A stretch of 64,000 nucleotides of DNA from Montifringilla adamsi (GCA_017590115.1 JAGGNK010010337.1:1734141-1798140), one strand, 5' to 3'. Shown: positions 50,036-64,000, numbered from the stretch's first letter. The notes: generated from the sequence alone by a model not told the origin. Translations and numbers: made by a program.

Positions 50036-53000
50036 GTTACATGAATATTTCACATGACTTTTTGAGTTGGAGGACCCACCCAGCTGGATGTTAATTCTGG
50101 ATTTCACGCTTTTAGAGCATTTATATCTTAAAAGCAAGGATTGTTCTACCCCAGTGAGAATATAATTAACCCCAAAGCACATGCTTTTACAACCGAAGCA
50201 AAAAAGTCAAACATCTGCTGTAAGGGACCATTCTCATTCCACTAAAACCCAGAGACACAGCACACTCAAGATGCATGTTGGAAGACCTGTTCTAATGTTA
50301 AGATCTACTTCATGCCACAAACTAGTTTTATGTGCAAACACCTACTTTCACATGTCAAAAAGCCACATCTGTGATGAACCACATCAAGAAACTGCAAGCA
50401 AACATTCAGCTGAGGTGCTACACAATCAAACACCACACACAGTCAAGTAATGTTTTTACAGTATGGCCATTTATGGTAGCAGTAAAGAAGGCAAATGAAA
50501 GATTGGAGCAATTGCACACCGAGCACCATCACTCCCCATGGTGGAGCTGATTCTAAGTAAAAGATAAAAAAACATGATTTGTATCAAACACCTCCTCTAC
50601 AGGCAATCCAGTTATTTCAGAAACTCACAGCTTGAGCTACAAGCATTTTCTACAGTCACACAGACCTTAGGATCACTGAAAATCTGTTTAGTATTTTGTT
50701 CTCCAAAATCTACTTAGCAGTACATTAGAGCGGGTTCCAAAATAGTTCTCTACCCATTTGTGAGTGAAGTTTCTCCAAGGGGAAGAGGAGTTTAAAGATC
50801 AAATTAAGAGCAAACACTTCCCATTCAGAAGCACATGAAGTGCTGAAGGGAAACAGTGCCTGATTTCCTTCCAGAGCTGGATGCTCAGGCAGAACCCGAG
50901 CTCTCCAGTGGAGACCTTTTCTCATGAAGCAATGGTATTTTGAGTCCTTGTTTGAAGCACAAGTGCTCCATACACCAACCCAGCCACACCTGCTGTGACA
51001 GCACAACCCTCACACAGTCATTCTCCACTCTTGGTTCTGTCATCTAAAGCCTGAAAGCACAGCTTTCCTTAAGGAATTGGGCAAGAAGATTAGTACAGCA
51101 AACAGGGCTTTAACATCAAAATGTTCTTCCTACAGGACAGCAGCAAACTCTGTGAAAACTATTAAATGCATCTACAGAACGTGAGACCATCAAGAGCATC
51201 CAAAGCCCCATTAGATCTAGAAACTTTCTTCACTCTTTCCTCGCTCTTCACCTCATATTAGAAAACTCTGGGACACCATCCACGCTGCAGGTACACAATC
51301 CTGACAAGATGGTATCTCTAGAATGGAATCCCAAGGTTTAGCAGACCAGCCATCAAGAGAGAGGAAAGACCTTCATCTTGCTCTGTGCACATGCTTTGCT
51401 TCAGGGAAATGCTCCCTCCCAACCAGAAGAGGACAGAAGCACCATCAGACTACACACAATACATCTCAGCTCCATTCAGGTAAACAAACCTTTTTTCTCA
51501 TCCTTTTGTAAAACTGTAACTTTATGTGCTTATTTAAACAGATTTGAGCCCAGTTTTCTGTTGCCATTTCCTAAGAGCTAAATCTTTGGAGTCACCCGAG
51601 TAGGTCCACACAAACCTTCAAAAATAACTTCAAACAAACTGCACTTGAATAGAATAAATTCTTCTCTCTCTCTCCTGCTACTCCTATTCTGAATAAAATA
51701 ATCTAGTATTTTAGCAGGCTTTCAAGATTTAAGGGAAAATAAGGAAGGCACATCACTAAAAATGCAAAGAATTTATTTTCTCCTACAGCATATTCACACT
51801 GACCAGTTTATCATCACCACCTCATGAAGACTGGCAGGCTTTGGGATTTTTAGAGTGTTGAAGGTGTGAACTTAAAAACCAAGGGTTCAAATTAAGATAC
51901 TTCAGTTCAGTAATAGCATATAGTCAAGATCTGCTCCGGGGGTTTCCAGCAAGGTGATTTCCCTCCTGCCCCATGTGCACTCATTCTTACAAAGAATTTA
52001 CATAAATTCTCAAATAAACTTGTTTTCTAAACTTGCAAGCCAGCCTGCACAGGGCAGCCAGACCACACGATTTTTACTTCATTTGCATTAGAAGATACAG
52101 GCTGACTTCTCTATACATTATTCTTTTACAGGTATCAGTTGAGGAGAAAAGCATTATTATCTGAAAAACAGAGGTGCACATCAGTTGAACATAGCTCATT
52201 AAAAGCATTAGTAAACATATTGTCTAAACTACCTACGAGGATGATCAAAGGGAAGAAGGACAAGGGCTGTTGAAAAATAATTTGATCATGCTAGTTGTAT
52301 TTCTCCAATTCACACAAGCTGGTTCCACTAGCAGCTGCTATCTCTCCTTCTGATTTTATAATTACTGATTTGTAACAAATCTTCAGAAAAGCAAGCTACC
52401 TTCTTCAGGACAGACACTGTGAACAGCCACTGCCAAAAAGTAACTCTAATTTGTTTTATTTTGCCTTTGAAACCCATGTTAGACCAATATTCTTTAGGCA
52501 TATAGCAAGCTCAGAAAAGAGGGTACTTTTATGATTTCCACAAACAGCACAGAAACTATAAGATTTCTCCACAGTCTAGGACCAACTTACAAGGAAGATC
52601 CTTTTTGTTTATCATCTCAACATGCCAAATGATACTTACATGCCACAATCAGCCACACAATGTTAGTTTACAGTCTTTCAACTTGCCAGGTCCTATAAGA
52701 CTTTCCAGTACTCCTTGCTGCTCTCACTTGCTTTTTAGCTCTCTCCAAAGCAATCCCTCCATTCCTCACTTTATTTCTGGAGGCCATAGTCCTGCAGAGG
52801 CTGATTCCAGAGTGCAAAAGGAACAGCACAAAAAGGCCTTGCTACCCCATGCAAAGAACAAGAAGAAGGAAGGCAACCCAAGAGCTTCTGTAGCATGAAA
52901 TGCAGCAGTTTATAAAACCCACAAACAAAAACATTAGAAACAAACAAAATTCAAGTTGTTCTCTCTGTGAGCAAGTTCACACTGACAGGAAATGAGTAGC

Positions 53001-53547
53001 TAACAAGTAAATTACTCGAGCCCAGTTCAGAACATGTACAAAAGTAGGGGACTCACAGCAAACCAACCAGACTCACTACATGTGTACTTTTACTAACTCT
53101 TAACTCCAACCTCTGCTAACCTGCTACTAACAGGTTAAGAGCACATGGAAAAGTGGCTTTACCATACATCTAGTGGGGAGGACAGCTTAAAACATCCTGC
53201 CGTGAAGGCAAGAACACACTCCATCACCTAAAGCCACTTGTTTTCATTAGGAAATTGATCTACAGAGCAACATCTGAATTCAAATTGCAATGTGCAACAT
53301 TCTCTCCTGGTCTGACAGGCACACATAATGAAGTATCGTGTCAAATAAGTAGAGAGCATCATTATTTGATTGCTTTCTTGAGCAAAGAACTCCTGCAAAT
53401 GTTTCATTTAAAGGTATAAAGAGGCAGCAGTACAGCAAATGCCATCTAAAAATGTGTGAGCAGTATGCAAAGACTTTCAATTTGTTTACTTACAGAAAGC
53501 AGCTTTAGAATGCACTGGGCTTGATCAGAGGGGTTTTTTTTCTTGGC

Positions 53548-53566
53548 TTTTTTTTTTTTTTTTTTT
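53548..53566 (+). repeat. Poly(T) tract, 19 bases
   Basis: This is a homopolymer T run preceded by a second T8 run, with no LINE or SINE body recognisable beside it. Confidence 0.95.
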
Positions 53567-54186
53567 AAAAACCCTACTGCTATTTCCGCTCCCATATTCA
53601 ACCAAGTAGAGATCTTGTGGTTAAGGCATTCAGTGAAGAGAAAACAGAGCGTGGAATGCACAGGCAGACAGCCTTCTGCACCAAAAACCACAGGAAAACA
53701 CATTAGTTTCTCTCAATTTTATAGATTAGAAACAGGTTTTTCAACCTCATCACACTCAGAATAATGGACTATTCAGATTTCCAGTAATCATAGGTGAAGC
53801 CTCTGGACAGGCAGTCCAGAAACCCTTCAGGAGACCTTATCTTCCTGTGGCTTAACTTGGATGTAGCAGAGTGTGAACGTCCCTCTCATCACAGCATTAG
53901 CACCACACAGCTCTGCCAGCATTTAACAGGCTGCAAAGCTGATGTTATTTACAAAAACAGGCTGGATGCTACCAATTAAAGGCAAGTAGTTTCTCTTTTG
54001 AGCTTTCTTCCAGCATTAGAAAGTATTTTAATTTAAGTCATAAGTCTTAGAAGACTCATTTCCTGTGCATGTGTTAAACTCAACCTTTCATAATGACCAA
54101 AACTCAAAGCTGCCTGGAGGGACTGTATGTGTTACAAACATGTGGGACAGAATCAAAGCCCACTAATGCACTGCTGTTTTCCATAC

Positions 54187-54200
54187 ATATATATATATAT
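54187..54200 (+). repeat. (AT)7 microsatellite
   Basis: This is a short alternating AT run followed by TGTTTGTTTGG. Confidence 0.9.
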
Positions 54201-55001
54201 TGTTTGTTTGGTTTTTTTAATCAGGAAAGCAGAGTTATAACAAAGACCTCTCCAAGTAAGTTTTGGCACTGACAGTCTACATGCTTCAGGTTTAGGAAAT
54301 GACCGTCAGATCCTGAAGGCATAAAAACAAATCTGGGGAAATCTTCCCAGGAGTGGCAGTGGCAGCCATTCCTCTGCAACAGCTCACACTTCAAAGCACA
54401 GCCTGGAAGCTGACAAAAGTCAGTGCTCCAACTTGGAGATGTTTAGTCAGCAGGAACAGAACAGGGGGTTTTGTCCAGGAGAATCAAGTAGCATGAGTCC
54501 CTTTCCCTGTATCTATCTTTTTTTTTTTTCTGGACTTAAGAGAGACAATCCATTCAAGGAAGAAGTTACAAAGAGATGATAAATAACCAGGTGAATAGTG
54601 CTAGCAGCTCATAACTCCTAGCACAGGGGAAAAGCTGAGATACTTTTAAATTTCTCACGCTACTCAACTGGCATGGGATTAACTCAGGTACAAAACAGCT
54701 ACCTAAAGTACACGAGCTGCAGGGAATTTTTTAAGTTTGAACATAAGCTGTTAGAAAACCCAGCCTCAATTGCCTAGTCTGAAGCAAGTGGCTGCAGTTT
54801 AAATTATTCATGTTCTGAAATCACCCTGAACAAATTCTTCCAGATCACCACCTTCCCTCATGCAGGCAGGCATCCAGTATCTTTTTCAAGAGATCAGCTC
54901 AAGTGATGCAGGGCTTTTGTTTATTTTCTTCAGAGTATTTCTAAACTGAAGAAATTCACAGAAGATAGAATTTCAAGGTGCAATTTTAGCTCTTAAACTA
55001 C

Positions 55002-55019
55002 AAAAAAAAAAAAAAAAAA
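55002..55019 (+). repeat. Poly(A) tract, 18 bases
   Basis: This is a homopolymer A run in intron 1. No adjacent retroposed gene or target-site duplication was recognised. Confidence 0.95.
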
Positions 55020-58000
55020 CAACTTAAACCTTGAGCAAAATCCCCAGTTCAACTGGATTTTAAGACCCCAGGACACAATTTCAACAGACACCCAGACCAG
55101 CACAGACTCAACTATTTTCAAAATCTGCTCTAAGTGAACAATTTTATTATCAGTTTCCTTTTTTGGGAGAAAACCTCTGGCGTGTCAGTTGAAATATTCA
55201 AGCCCTCCCACAAAACAAGTCAAAGCAGCTAAGGAGGAGGGGAAGCCACTATTAAAAATGTGTGGAATGTAACCTACTGAGCAGATAATGGGACAAGGAA
55301 GTCGACTACTTCAAATCTGAGGCTCTTTTCCCACCAACAGAGGCACTGGGCAATTTCAAATTTACAAATTATAGTGAATTTTGTCAACTTTTGTGGGATA
55401 TACGTGACTAAGAATAGTTTAACAGACAAAAAATAGCTTGTCAAATCTGCCAGTTACCTGATAGACACTATATCCATTCTAATGGGTGCCAAAACTTCTA
55501 GACAGCTGAAGGAAAACATGTCTTTAGCTACTTCAAAAGCTGAGCTTTCAAGTGTCTTTTTTAAATTCAAAGAAGTTGAGATGTCTGCAGCAATATATTT
55601 GGGTGTACTGCTCCAGCAAGATAGAAACAAAGCAGAAACTCTGCTATAGTTAGTAGATTTAGGTCACAGATACAGGAATTCAGAAATGCTTCAGGTTTTA
55701 AACATCCTTGGTGAAAGTACAGCACTCTGTTTAAAACATCTCCTTGCACGAAGTAATGTTCTCAGGACAGATCAAAGAGCAAACCCAGTGCCAGGCAGTC
55801 TCAGAGATGTGCAGGCTCCCACAGCAGCTGGATCAGCCAGAAGACCACACCTCAAAAACTGAAGAGCTGCCTTGACACTACAAGCTGAACATGAAGGAAA
55901 TCAAACCTCTTGCTCCATTAGCTGCGCTGACACAGTCTGACCTCCGAGAGGCTTCAGATGAACACCCTCTTTTCCGAGAGCAGGACTTGCTCATCAGTAT
56001 TGCACACAGGGGGCATTTCCCAACTCTCCTTGTGCCCTCTGCAAGAGGAACAACACCCCAAAGCCTCAGCCTGCACCCCAGAACGGCTCAGCTTCCCCGC
56101 ATTGCTCAAGGCTGCTGCCAGTTGTACCCACATCATCTTTTGTGGTTTATCTGCTGCAGAAGCAGCTGCCTGTCCCACCCACCCTGCCTGCACCATGGCT
56201 CTGCTGGTCCCCATGAGTACAGAGAATTCTCCCAATTCTACCTGGATGTTTCTGAGCCTTTCTACAGCATCGCCCTGAGGCTGACATGGTATGACAGAGC
56301 AAGTTACAAACCACGTAATTGCTAGAAGCAGGAGCATCTTAAATTACATTACAGCAGAAGGCTTGGTTTTCATGTAAAATTTAATGCTAAAATCATGCTG
56401 AAGAAGTTAAAGTGAGCAGCCTGATTCCCTTCTGATAATTTCTTGAAGATTCTGGAGTGCCCCCAGAGAATTAAACCTCCTGTATTCCAGGTATGGCATG
56501 CAGCTTAAACATGCAGTTATTGCAGCAATCAAACCAGACAAGTGCTTTAAGGTTTAGCACTCCTTCAGTTGGTAGTATCACTTGTACAACATAAAATAGT
56601 ATTGTCCTAACAGCTAGAGAAGTAGTTAAACTGATTCAAAAGAGCTGGAAGCACAACACTCCAAACCAAAGCTAAGTAGACAACAGCAGCGTGGCTTGGT
56701 GACAACCTGCTAAGAGCCAGCAAAAGCAGCAAGGCAGGACATTCAAAGTGGTTGGTCCACTGGATGCCACAGAGAGAACAATTTACTTCTAAAAACAAAC
56801 AAACAAACAAAAAAACCCCAAAAAAAAACCCACCACAAACATCCCTCTTAACGCCCCTACAGAGACAGAAAGAAGATTATCTCCACAGTTTAAAAGTTCT
56901 CCTTTAAATACTCTCAGATGGTAAGAGAAGGCACAGTTGGTTAACTTTGCTGATGTGCTAAGAAGATCTTTGCCTCACAGGTTCACTTCCAAATTGGAGG
57001 GTCTGGAAAATGTTTATCATGGCATACACCCATCAGAAAAAAGCTGCAGAATTTGCTGCAACACTGCAGGAGTGCGTTTGAGCACAGGATATCACATCCA
57101 TCCATGATATTTTGAGAATTCCCATCAAGATGCAAATCTGCTTCAGAAGGAGGGGGAACATCAGTTTAAGGAAAATCAAAGTATGGAAATTAAAGTGATA
57201 CAGCACATATGGGTGCACCTTGGAAATTTCTCAGGACACAGCCAAGATTCAGGTAAGATAGTTTGGGGTCTGAGAGGAGGCAGGAGAATAGGATGCAAAG
57301 GCAAAGATGCTGTGTTTCTGGAGGACTTCAAACACAAGCTGCTTTGAAAAGAATCCTAAGCAGCAACTGAAATTGCAAGGCAAAGTTAAAATATACTCAT
57401 TACTGCATTCTCAGTAATACTGGGCTATGCAAAGCCATAATCCATTTAAATACATCACCATTACTTTATTGGGTTTTGCTAATGAAGGCTTGTTAGTGTG
57501 AGCTAGTAGAGGAAAACACTGTATGCTTCTTTAGTAGAGCTGGCAGCACATATACAAGTATATTATAGACAGGTACCTTTTTACATTATCATAAAGCACC
57601 TTCTTAAAAGGAGGGAGATACACGGAAATATTATGAACACACAGCTAAGTAACTCCCTACCTCAAGCAGTGCATATTACTGTAATCCCACTTATTTTCCC
57701 TGCATAGAACAAGTCTAATAACAGAAGAAATTTAGTAGATCATTTTTCTGCCCAAAGATGCCAGATTTTTCACACAGATTTATCACTGGCATCCTACCAT
57801 TTCATGGTCTACTTACCACATATGAAGCAAAACACTCAGATTTGCTTGCAGGTTTATAGATTTATGTCTGCTTAAATGAGGAATACGGGAGATGCTCTGC
57901 AATATGAGTTAAGTTGTTAGCTTTGTCAGGAAAACTCAAAATGGTAACGAGAGTGATTTTAAAATTTCTTTTCCTAGCAAATATAACTGGTGACTCAACA

Positions 58001-61000
58001 TATTGTATCACTACAGTCACAGAATACTCTGAACAGGACTGGAAGAGTAATTTGCTGGTAAGCTGTGTGGAAGCTCAGGTTTATTTTCTGGCTTAGAAGA
58101 CTTGAGGAAAGGGACACATTTGATAGTTATGAATGTGTGTACCCACAGCTAATCTGCTAAGAATAACACTTCTCATAGGTCCCCTGAATAAAGATCTTTG
58201 TGGAATACTTTGCTTGTGAGTGTTACACTAATTTTTTTCTTCAAACTGCACCATTTTTACGTGTCAGTGCTAACATCTAGTTAATTATTAAAGCACGCTG
58301 GTCCCAGCAGCCAGCACTTTATGCTATCTTTAATAGTGCCCTTCTGCATACATTCCTATCGCCTGAACTCATTCCTATCTGGATTCAGCGAAAACTACAC
58401 TTCACTTTCTGCTCACAACTGAGAAGCTGGTGCAGGCCTGCTTAAATGAGCTCGACTGCCAGATGAAGTTGTTTGCAGAGCTGCACAGTGAACCAGACAG
58501 GGTAACTGATCCTGGGTAAAAACATTCCCTGGTTATTTTTAACTCCGATGGCTTGCGGAGTTTCGGTGCGCTGGAGGGAGTAAATAGCTGTAATGGCAAA
58601 CTGCTGTGGCAGCAAGGGGACCTTTTGAACATTTCTCCTTACTTGTAGTACTAGCTTATCAAATTAGACTTTCAGTTACAGCAAAGCCCTGTTTCTTCAG
58701 GCTTGAAGAACAAAAACATTTCCCCAGCCTTGTGCCTCCCCACTGTCAGCCCCTTCTAAAAAGCAAACAAACAACTTGCCCTCGCTCTTAAGTTCCTCCA
58801 GGTCCCCATCTGCACCAGCACACCCCTCGTGGTCACATATGCAGCCCTCACTCGCCAACTGCAGTCCTGGGGAGCTCCACACAAGCCTCTTCCAGAGGCA
58901 CCTTCTCCTCTTTAGTCCTTTGTGAGATTTAGTATGAGCACATTTGTATGTTACAAAGACTCACCATGAACTCCGTCATCCAACAGGATCTCCCTCTGTA
59001 AGCAGAGTTTATGGCATTTCCCCATGCAACTAGAGAAGTGCACACAGTGCTCCTCAGCAGCCCTCACTCAGTGAGGTTTGAGGCTCTGCATAAACTCAAG
59101 TTCTCCAGCCTTTCCCATTCCAGCAGCAGATCAGCATCCCTGACCTCGCTGCAACAACAGCCCTTGCACACAATGCTTGATTAGTCTCAAGATCAAGCAC
59201 TTCAAACGTGAATACGTGACCTTCTTTAGCTTAACCAAGAACAGTCCAGGCACAGCAGTCCAGCCAACCCTCTTAAAAACTACCTAGTGAAAGCAAGCCA
59301 TCAACAAAAAAGTAATTTCAACCTCACCAAAGCTCCATCCAGAAGCACCACTGTGTATCACAAACTCCACACACTGGGATGTGACCAGCTTAAGTGTATG
59401 CATGGTGAAAAAAAAGTAAGAAAAGGCAAAGGAAACATATTGGGCAAACATCCCTTGTCTGCTATCTAAGTAATTTAGTTATACAGAGAGGAAAGCAATA
59501 TTGTCTTTTGTGTTACCTGCTCCCATTACGTGCCCTACAGGCCATCCCAAACCCAAGCTGCAACCACACTTGAGCCATAAGACACAGCATACAAAATAGC
59601 AAAGAAAAGATAAAAAAGAGAAAAGTTGTTCACAGTCACAGAGCATGTCTTCATAAAGAAGGATACAGTTCAGGGTGAACAGAAAGGGTCTCACTCACTG
59701 CCCAGACAGAAATAATTCACTTGGGATTTCACAAGAAATTTGTAGTAGCAGGCTACCACTGCTCTCTCTCAGAATTTCAAAACAGAACCCCAGCAACTTA
59801 GTACAGCTTTGTACTTGGAGGCCAATATCACCTAAGTGCATTATTTGCAATTAAACTTTTCAATCTGGTTCCCTCCTACTCCTCACAGTAAGAGTTTGTC
59901 TTGATTGTTCAAAATAACTTCCAGAAATCTTTGGACATGTCCTATGCAGAGCAGCAAGTTTAGAAAAAATTAAAAGTACCAATTACAGGCATGACTTCTG
60001 TTTTAATGTTGGTTTTACATACTTCTTGAACTAGAACAAGAAGTGGTGCATTTTTCTGGTTCCATTTTCCTTTAACAGTGCTTTTTGACCATAATCGAAG
60101 ACAAGTCTACCAAACCGGTGCAGTTAAGCCACCTGAATTGTTGGAACAAAGGGAGAAGTTCTCTGCTTGTGTCACACCAGTCTAGACCTGCAGACTGACT
60201 AATTTGGGAAGGTCTGCAGCAAACCCAGCTTCCTACCAGCCAGCCAGAAGTCTGCTACATTCCACTTCACGAAGCTGGTATTTATCTTTGGATACTTCAA
60301 GGAGCTCAGTCACAACATTTGCAGTGCGAGGAATGCTTTCGGTAAGTGCGAACAGGTTGCACAAGGTATACAAACATGAGCCATTTCGGCCCTTCCAAAC
60401 TCTTGGAATATAAGGGCCCTACTTATAAGAGCCACCCTTCACCACCTCTACTGCACATTGGAATTCAGAGCCCCAGCCAAAACCAGAGGCAGGAGCCTCT
60501 CCCTCTAGTACGGGAAGGAGGCACAGGGCTAGAGGCCAGCGGCTGCCTATTCATCCCTGGGAGTGCAAAGGGCATGCCAGGCAGAGATCTGGGAAACTGT
60601 GCCAGGACTCCTTGTGCAAGTGGCAGTAGAAGAGCACCTGATAACCAAAAGGTAAGTCAATATTTACTCGCTATACAAGCAACCGCTGCTAGGAGCTAGC
60701 GCACAGAAAGGTGCTCTTGGACTGCCACGTGGGTTAAGTTATCCCAAAGGAATGTCACTTGGGAAAAAAGCTTGTGAATCACTCAAAACCAGAATGGTGA
60801 GTATCTCAGAACTTAAGCACTGCTCCAAATTTATGGCAGCTTTTGAACCCAGCTCAGCTCTACCCTGTGTGTGCACTAGTAGGAGGCATGAGTGCTGGAT
60901 AACAGGATTCATTATGCCACTGTCCTGGAACACTCACACACAGCCTGAGGTTTCCTGCTCACCTGCAAGGCAAGCCTGAAGTCACCAACTACATTCCCAG

Positions 61001-62386
61001 GCTGTAGATCTGTAACCAGAGCGAGCCCAGACTTTTGCCTGGTAGCAGTGCTGCAGGAAGCAAGCAGCCGAGCAGTTCAAGTTTCACAAGAGGGGCGACG
61101 AGCAGCCCTTATTATTCCAGGTGACTGCATCACAAGTCCTTTGTTTTGATTGGGATTTTTATTTCTCACCTTTAACCTCAACAGATGTCGACAATCAGTT
61201 GCTCCTGAACTGTATTTTGTCACCTTGAGTTAGTGTAAGGAGGCCCCAGGCTTTATCTCAGTGTGAGCATACCAGTCCCAGCGTAGCCCTGTGTGAATCT
61301 GCAGCCTGGAATCCGTGGCATTTTACTCCTTTCATTTGCCTGCGCGCTTACTCCATGAGCATTTTTTGACGGTCACCGAGGGTTAGTCAGAATACCCAGA
61401 AACTGTGGAGGGATTTGCACATCCCAAGGCCAGCACAGGGAAATGGGGCACCAAGACATCAGGGTCTGTCAAACACCCAGCACGCTGGCTCCAACACCAG
61501 CTGCACGTTCAGTTGTTGCTTTTCAATCTACTTTACTACTCTATTTTGGAGCTTGGAATTCATATATAGAGCATAAAATTCAGAACAAGCCGTTTTGTTG
61601 CCCAACAGCTATTTCAGAGATAAAAGACACTTTGAGATAACCCACCTTTGGGTTTATTGCTAGTTAATGAGAACAGTCCTGTGAAAGTAGCAGCTTGGAA
61701 AAGGAAAGGAAAAAGGGGAAAAAAAGCCTGAACAACTGCTCACCCATCCATCTGCAAGTCACATGCCTGCTTTCAAGCAAAGTGTCTGATATTAAAATTC
61801 AAGAGTCAAAAATCTAAATCCAACCCACTTTACTCGCTAGTGAGTGGAACAGTAAGCTCAGCTCCAATCAGAATTTGTTACAGGCACTTTAAGGGTAGCA
61901 GGAAAAGTATTTTCTTTTACAAACTTGGCAGTAAGATTTGAACTTGTAAATACAGCATGAAATCAGTAAACAAATAAAAAAGCCCCAAACGCTGAAGCCC
62001 TACACAGATTTTCTATCGTGTTAAGTGTTTTAGCAGTTCCAAACATGTTCATGCTTTACCACAGGTAACATTAAGCTGACTGACAAACTCAGCTCAACTC
62101 AGCCACACTGAACTACAACCATTCATCATCTCAAGGATCTAGTGACATTTATTAACTGATACATTCATACAAGTCACCAAAACCTACTCAGTATGCAAAA
62201 CTATACATGTCATTGTCACAAAAAAAAAGCCATAGTTTTACAAAGAGGAAAAAACACCAGGACAAATAAATTCATAAATTCTGATCAGAAATAGACAGTA
62301 TTTTGCACAGCAGACTTCAGAAAATAAAATATTAGTGGCTTCCTTGCCACATACTGCTAAAACTAGCTATATGTTGCTCAGTTTCA

Positions 62387-62387
<1 letters not shown>

Positions 62388-62421
<34 letters not shown>
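62388..62421 (+). repeat. Poly(A) tract, 34 bases
   Basis: This is the longest homopolymer in the window. A pure run this long is unusual in bird DNA, where CR1 elements do not end in poly(A). No retrocopy was recognised upstream. Its length in the assembly may be uncertain. Confidence 0.95.
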
Positions 62422-62422
<1 letters not shown>

Positions 62423-64000
62423 CATGAAGTAAATGGCAACTGCAGGATAAAAAAAATCAGAGGGTGATTAGGTAGTTGCTAGGCTGTATTCCCTTTGAGC
62501 AAGGAAACCTGAATATTACAAAGGGCTGAGTTACAAGGGAATGTGGGGTATTTTGTGACAGACCTCTGCATGACAGCTGGAGAAAAGCTATTGTGGCAAC
62601 AGCTGTGTGCTCTGCACAGCTCATACTCCCAAATACCTCAGCCTGCTAAGAGGCCAGTTAACTGTCTGCAATGCATTTTAGAAGTTTTCTGCCTCTTGGG
62701 ATGTGAGGATGATGGATTATTTGTGTATGTTTTCAATAACAGAAGGAATGCTTAGTTCTACCACTTAGCCTTTTACAAAATGCTGTGGTGTAATGCTGAA
62801 CTATCATTCACTGCTGCTTTCCTAGAGTTTATAGCAGCAACATCCCATTAACTCTCCTCCACAATTAAAACATCTTCACTTCCTGTCTTACCAGTGCACA
62901 GGCTCGACAGCAGTAAATCCATCTATCATATCCTGATTTAAAGGAAATGATCTGATATTTCCAGGATGAAATCCTGGCCCACCAACAGCAATATTGAGCT
63001 GTGCATACCTCCCTAGAGGAAGAATTTTGAGGAACACGCTACTCATTAACCACTGAAAGTTTTCATCTGCTAATTTGTTTCTAAAGTTACTCCAAGGTGT
63101 CAGGTGAATGTCTGAGAGGTGAGCCCAGGCGGTTTTACACAAGTGACCAGTTACACCTCACTCACTCTAGCCCTGCACTCATTAGCACAGTGAGGCTGAA
63201 CTCTGGACACCAGAGAGCTTCCAGGGCACGAGATGGGTTTGCTCACTCGGCCTCCTTACAAACACGTTGCTGTTTCAGGCCAGACTGAGGCACAACAACC
63301 AGCAGGAATACTCTCACACACAGGACAGCAAGCGCAGGAGCACTCTGCACTGCCCTAACCGCAGCCACTGCTGCTCCTGCAGGAATGAATGCTCTCTGCT
63401 TTCCCACCATCATCTAAACAAGGGAAGGATGAGCTGTGCAGACATCCCAGAAAGCTGGCAAAAGAAAGAAGATTAACTGGTTCTTCTTACACCCTCACTT
63501 TCTCATGTTCCCCTTTGTTTTATCTGAAATCAAGGAAGAGTTTTCCCATTTTCAAGTATGAATCTCCTGTTGTCTTTCAAAGATACGATGTAAATTGTGG
63601 CACATGCTTCCCCATGATATTCTACCACTGCAAAAGTCAGATTTACTGGAAAACAACCAGCGCCAAAGTAAAAGCTGCACTTGAGTACTGATTTACTGAA
63701 AGGTAAAAAGGAAAGCAATACCAAGTGTCGAAATATTTGCTAGTATCAGTAAGAAGAAAAAAGCTTTCCTTTTTAAGCTTCAGTTCGTGACAGCCTTATT
63801 TTAAGCACAAGCAATAAAGAAGCAAAACATATTTTAAATCCTCCACTGATATCAGGATCTGTCATGTAGCAAAAGCTAGTACTGATCCATGTTTTAGTGA
63901 AGGCCACTACACGTTTGTCACTTAATCCTAAGAAATTCCAAAAATGAAGCACGTGACTTGCTTGTAATCAATTTTAAAACAACTTGGAGCAGTTTCTGTG
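62422..64000. other. Right end of window, no gene seen
   Basis: Only short ORFs are present. Around 62,955-62,985 the sequence CAGGATGAAATCCTGGCCC resembles a motif common in very old amniote interspersed repeats, but too little remains to classify. The expected RRAS2 exon 1 is not here. Confidence 0.4.

Larger units (their letters stand above)
50036..62387. other. Intron 1 interior, no gene seen
   Basis: This is unique AT-rich DNA with homopolymers (T19 at 53,548; A18 at 55,002) and (AT)7 at 54,187. Two CpG-retaining stretches at about 58,380-58,620 and 61,020-61,400 might be regulatory. No exon could be assigned. Confidence 0.45.

Noticed and set aside
62888..63142. 84-codon minus-strand ORF near the right end
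   Set aside because: It overlaps a stretch resembling an ancient interspersed repeat motif and has no recognisable domain.

Overview
This looks like 64 kb of bird nuclear DNA, most likely from a passerine. The evidence is a near-complete RRAS2-type Ras gene with vertebrate splice sites, several CR1 LINE fragments (the dominant avian retrotransposon), AT-rich non-coding DNA, and a GC-rich GGGAATGGGATCC-type minisatellite of a kind I associate with songbirds. The species call is inference. There are no operons, CRISPR arrays, rRNAs or recognisable tRNAs.

Layout. Positions 1-25,200 contain no gene I can name. The region is intergenic DNA with a possible degenerate zinc-finger fragment (7,395-7,597), three CR1 relics (6,697-6,895; 18,386-18,600; 19,800-20,640), microsatellites, and one strong CpG island (11,865-12,940). 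The island has a (GGA)n tract, a 57-bp-period minisatellite and splice-donor-like sites on both strands, so it may be the promoter of an unidentified transcript. A CTCF-like site lies at 21,564-21,577, between the island and the Ras gene. From knowledge of other vertebrates, SPON1 would be expected to the left of RRAS2 in convergent orientation, but I found no SPON1 exon here.

Positions 25,200-35,971 (minus strand) hold coding exons 2-6 of RRAS2 (TC21/R-Ras2). Every exon has a consensus AG acceptor, every internal exon a GT donor, and all phases match. Together they encode residues 37-204 and end in the CAAX box CVIF. Introns 2-5 are 448, 1,382, 7,117 and 460 bp.

Positions 35,972-64,000 are read as the 3' part of RRAS2 intron 1. 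No first exon (P-loop) and no CpG island appears there, so exon 1 and the promoter should lie beyond the right edge. The intron contains a degenerate repeat of TTCTAGAA motifs, one CR1 3' end, GC-shifted blocks that may be old LTR-type insertions, homopolymers, and some CpG-retaining stretches that could be regulatory. I found no convincing undescribed system. The best leads are the CpG-island locus and the intron 1 motif array.
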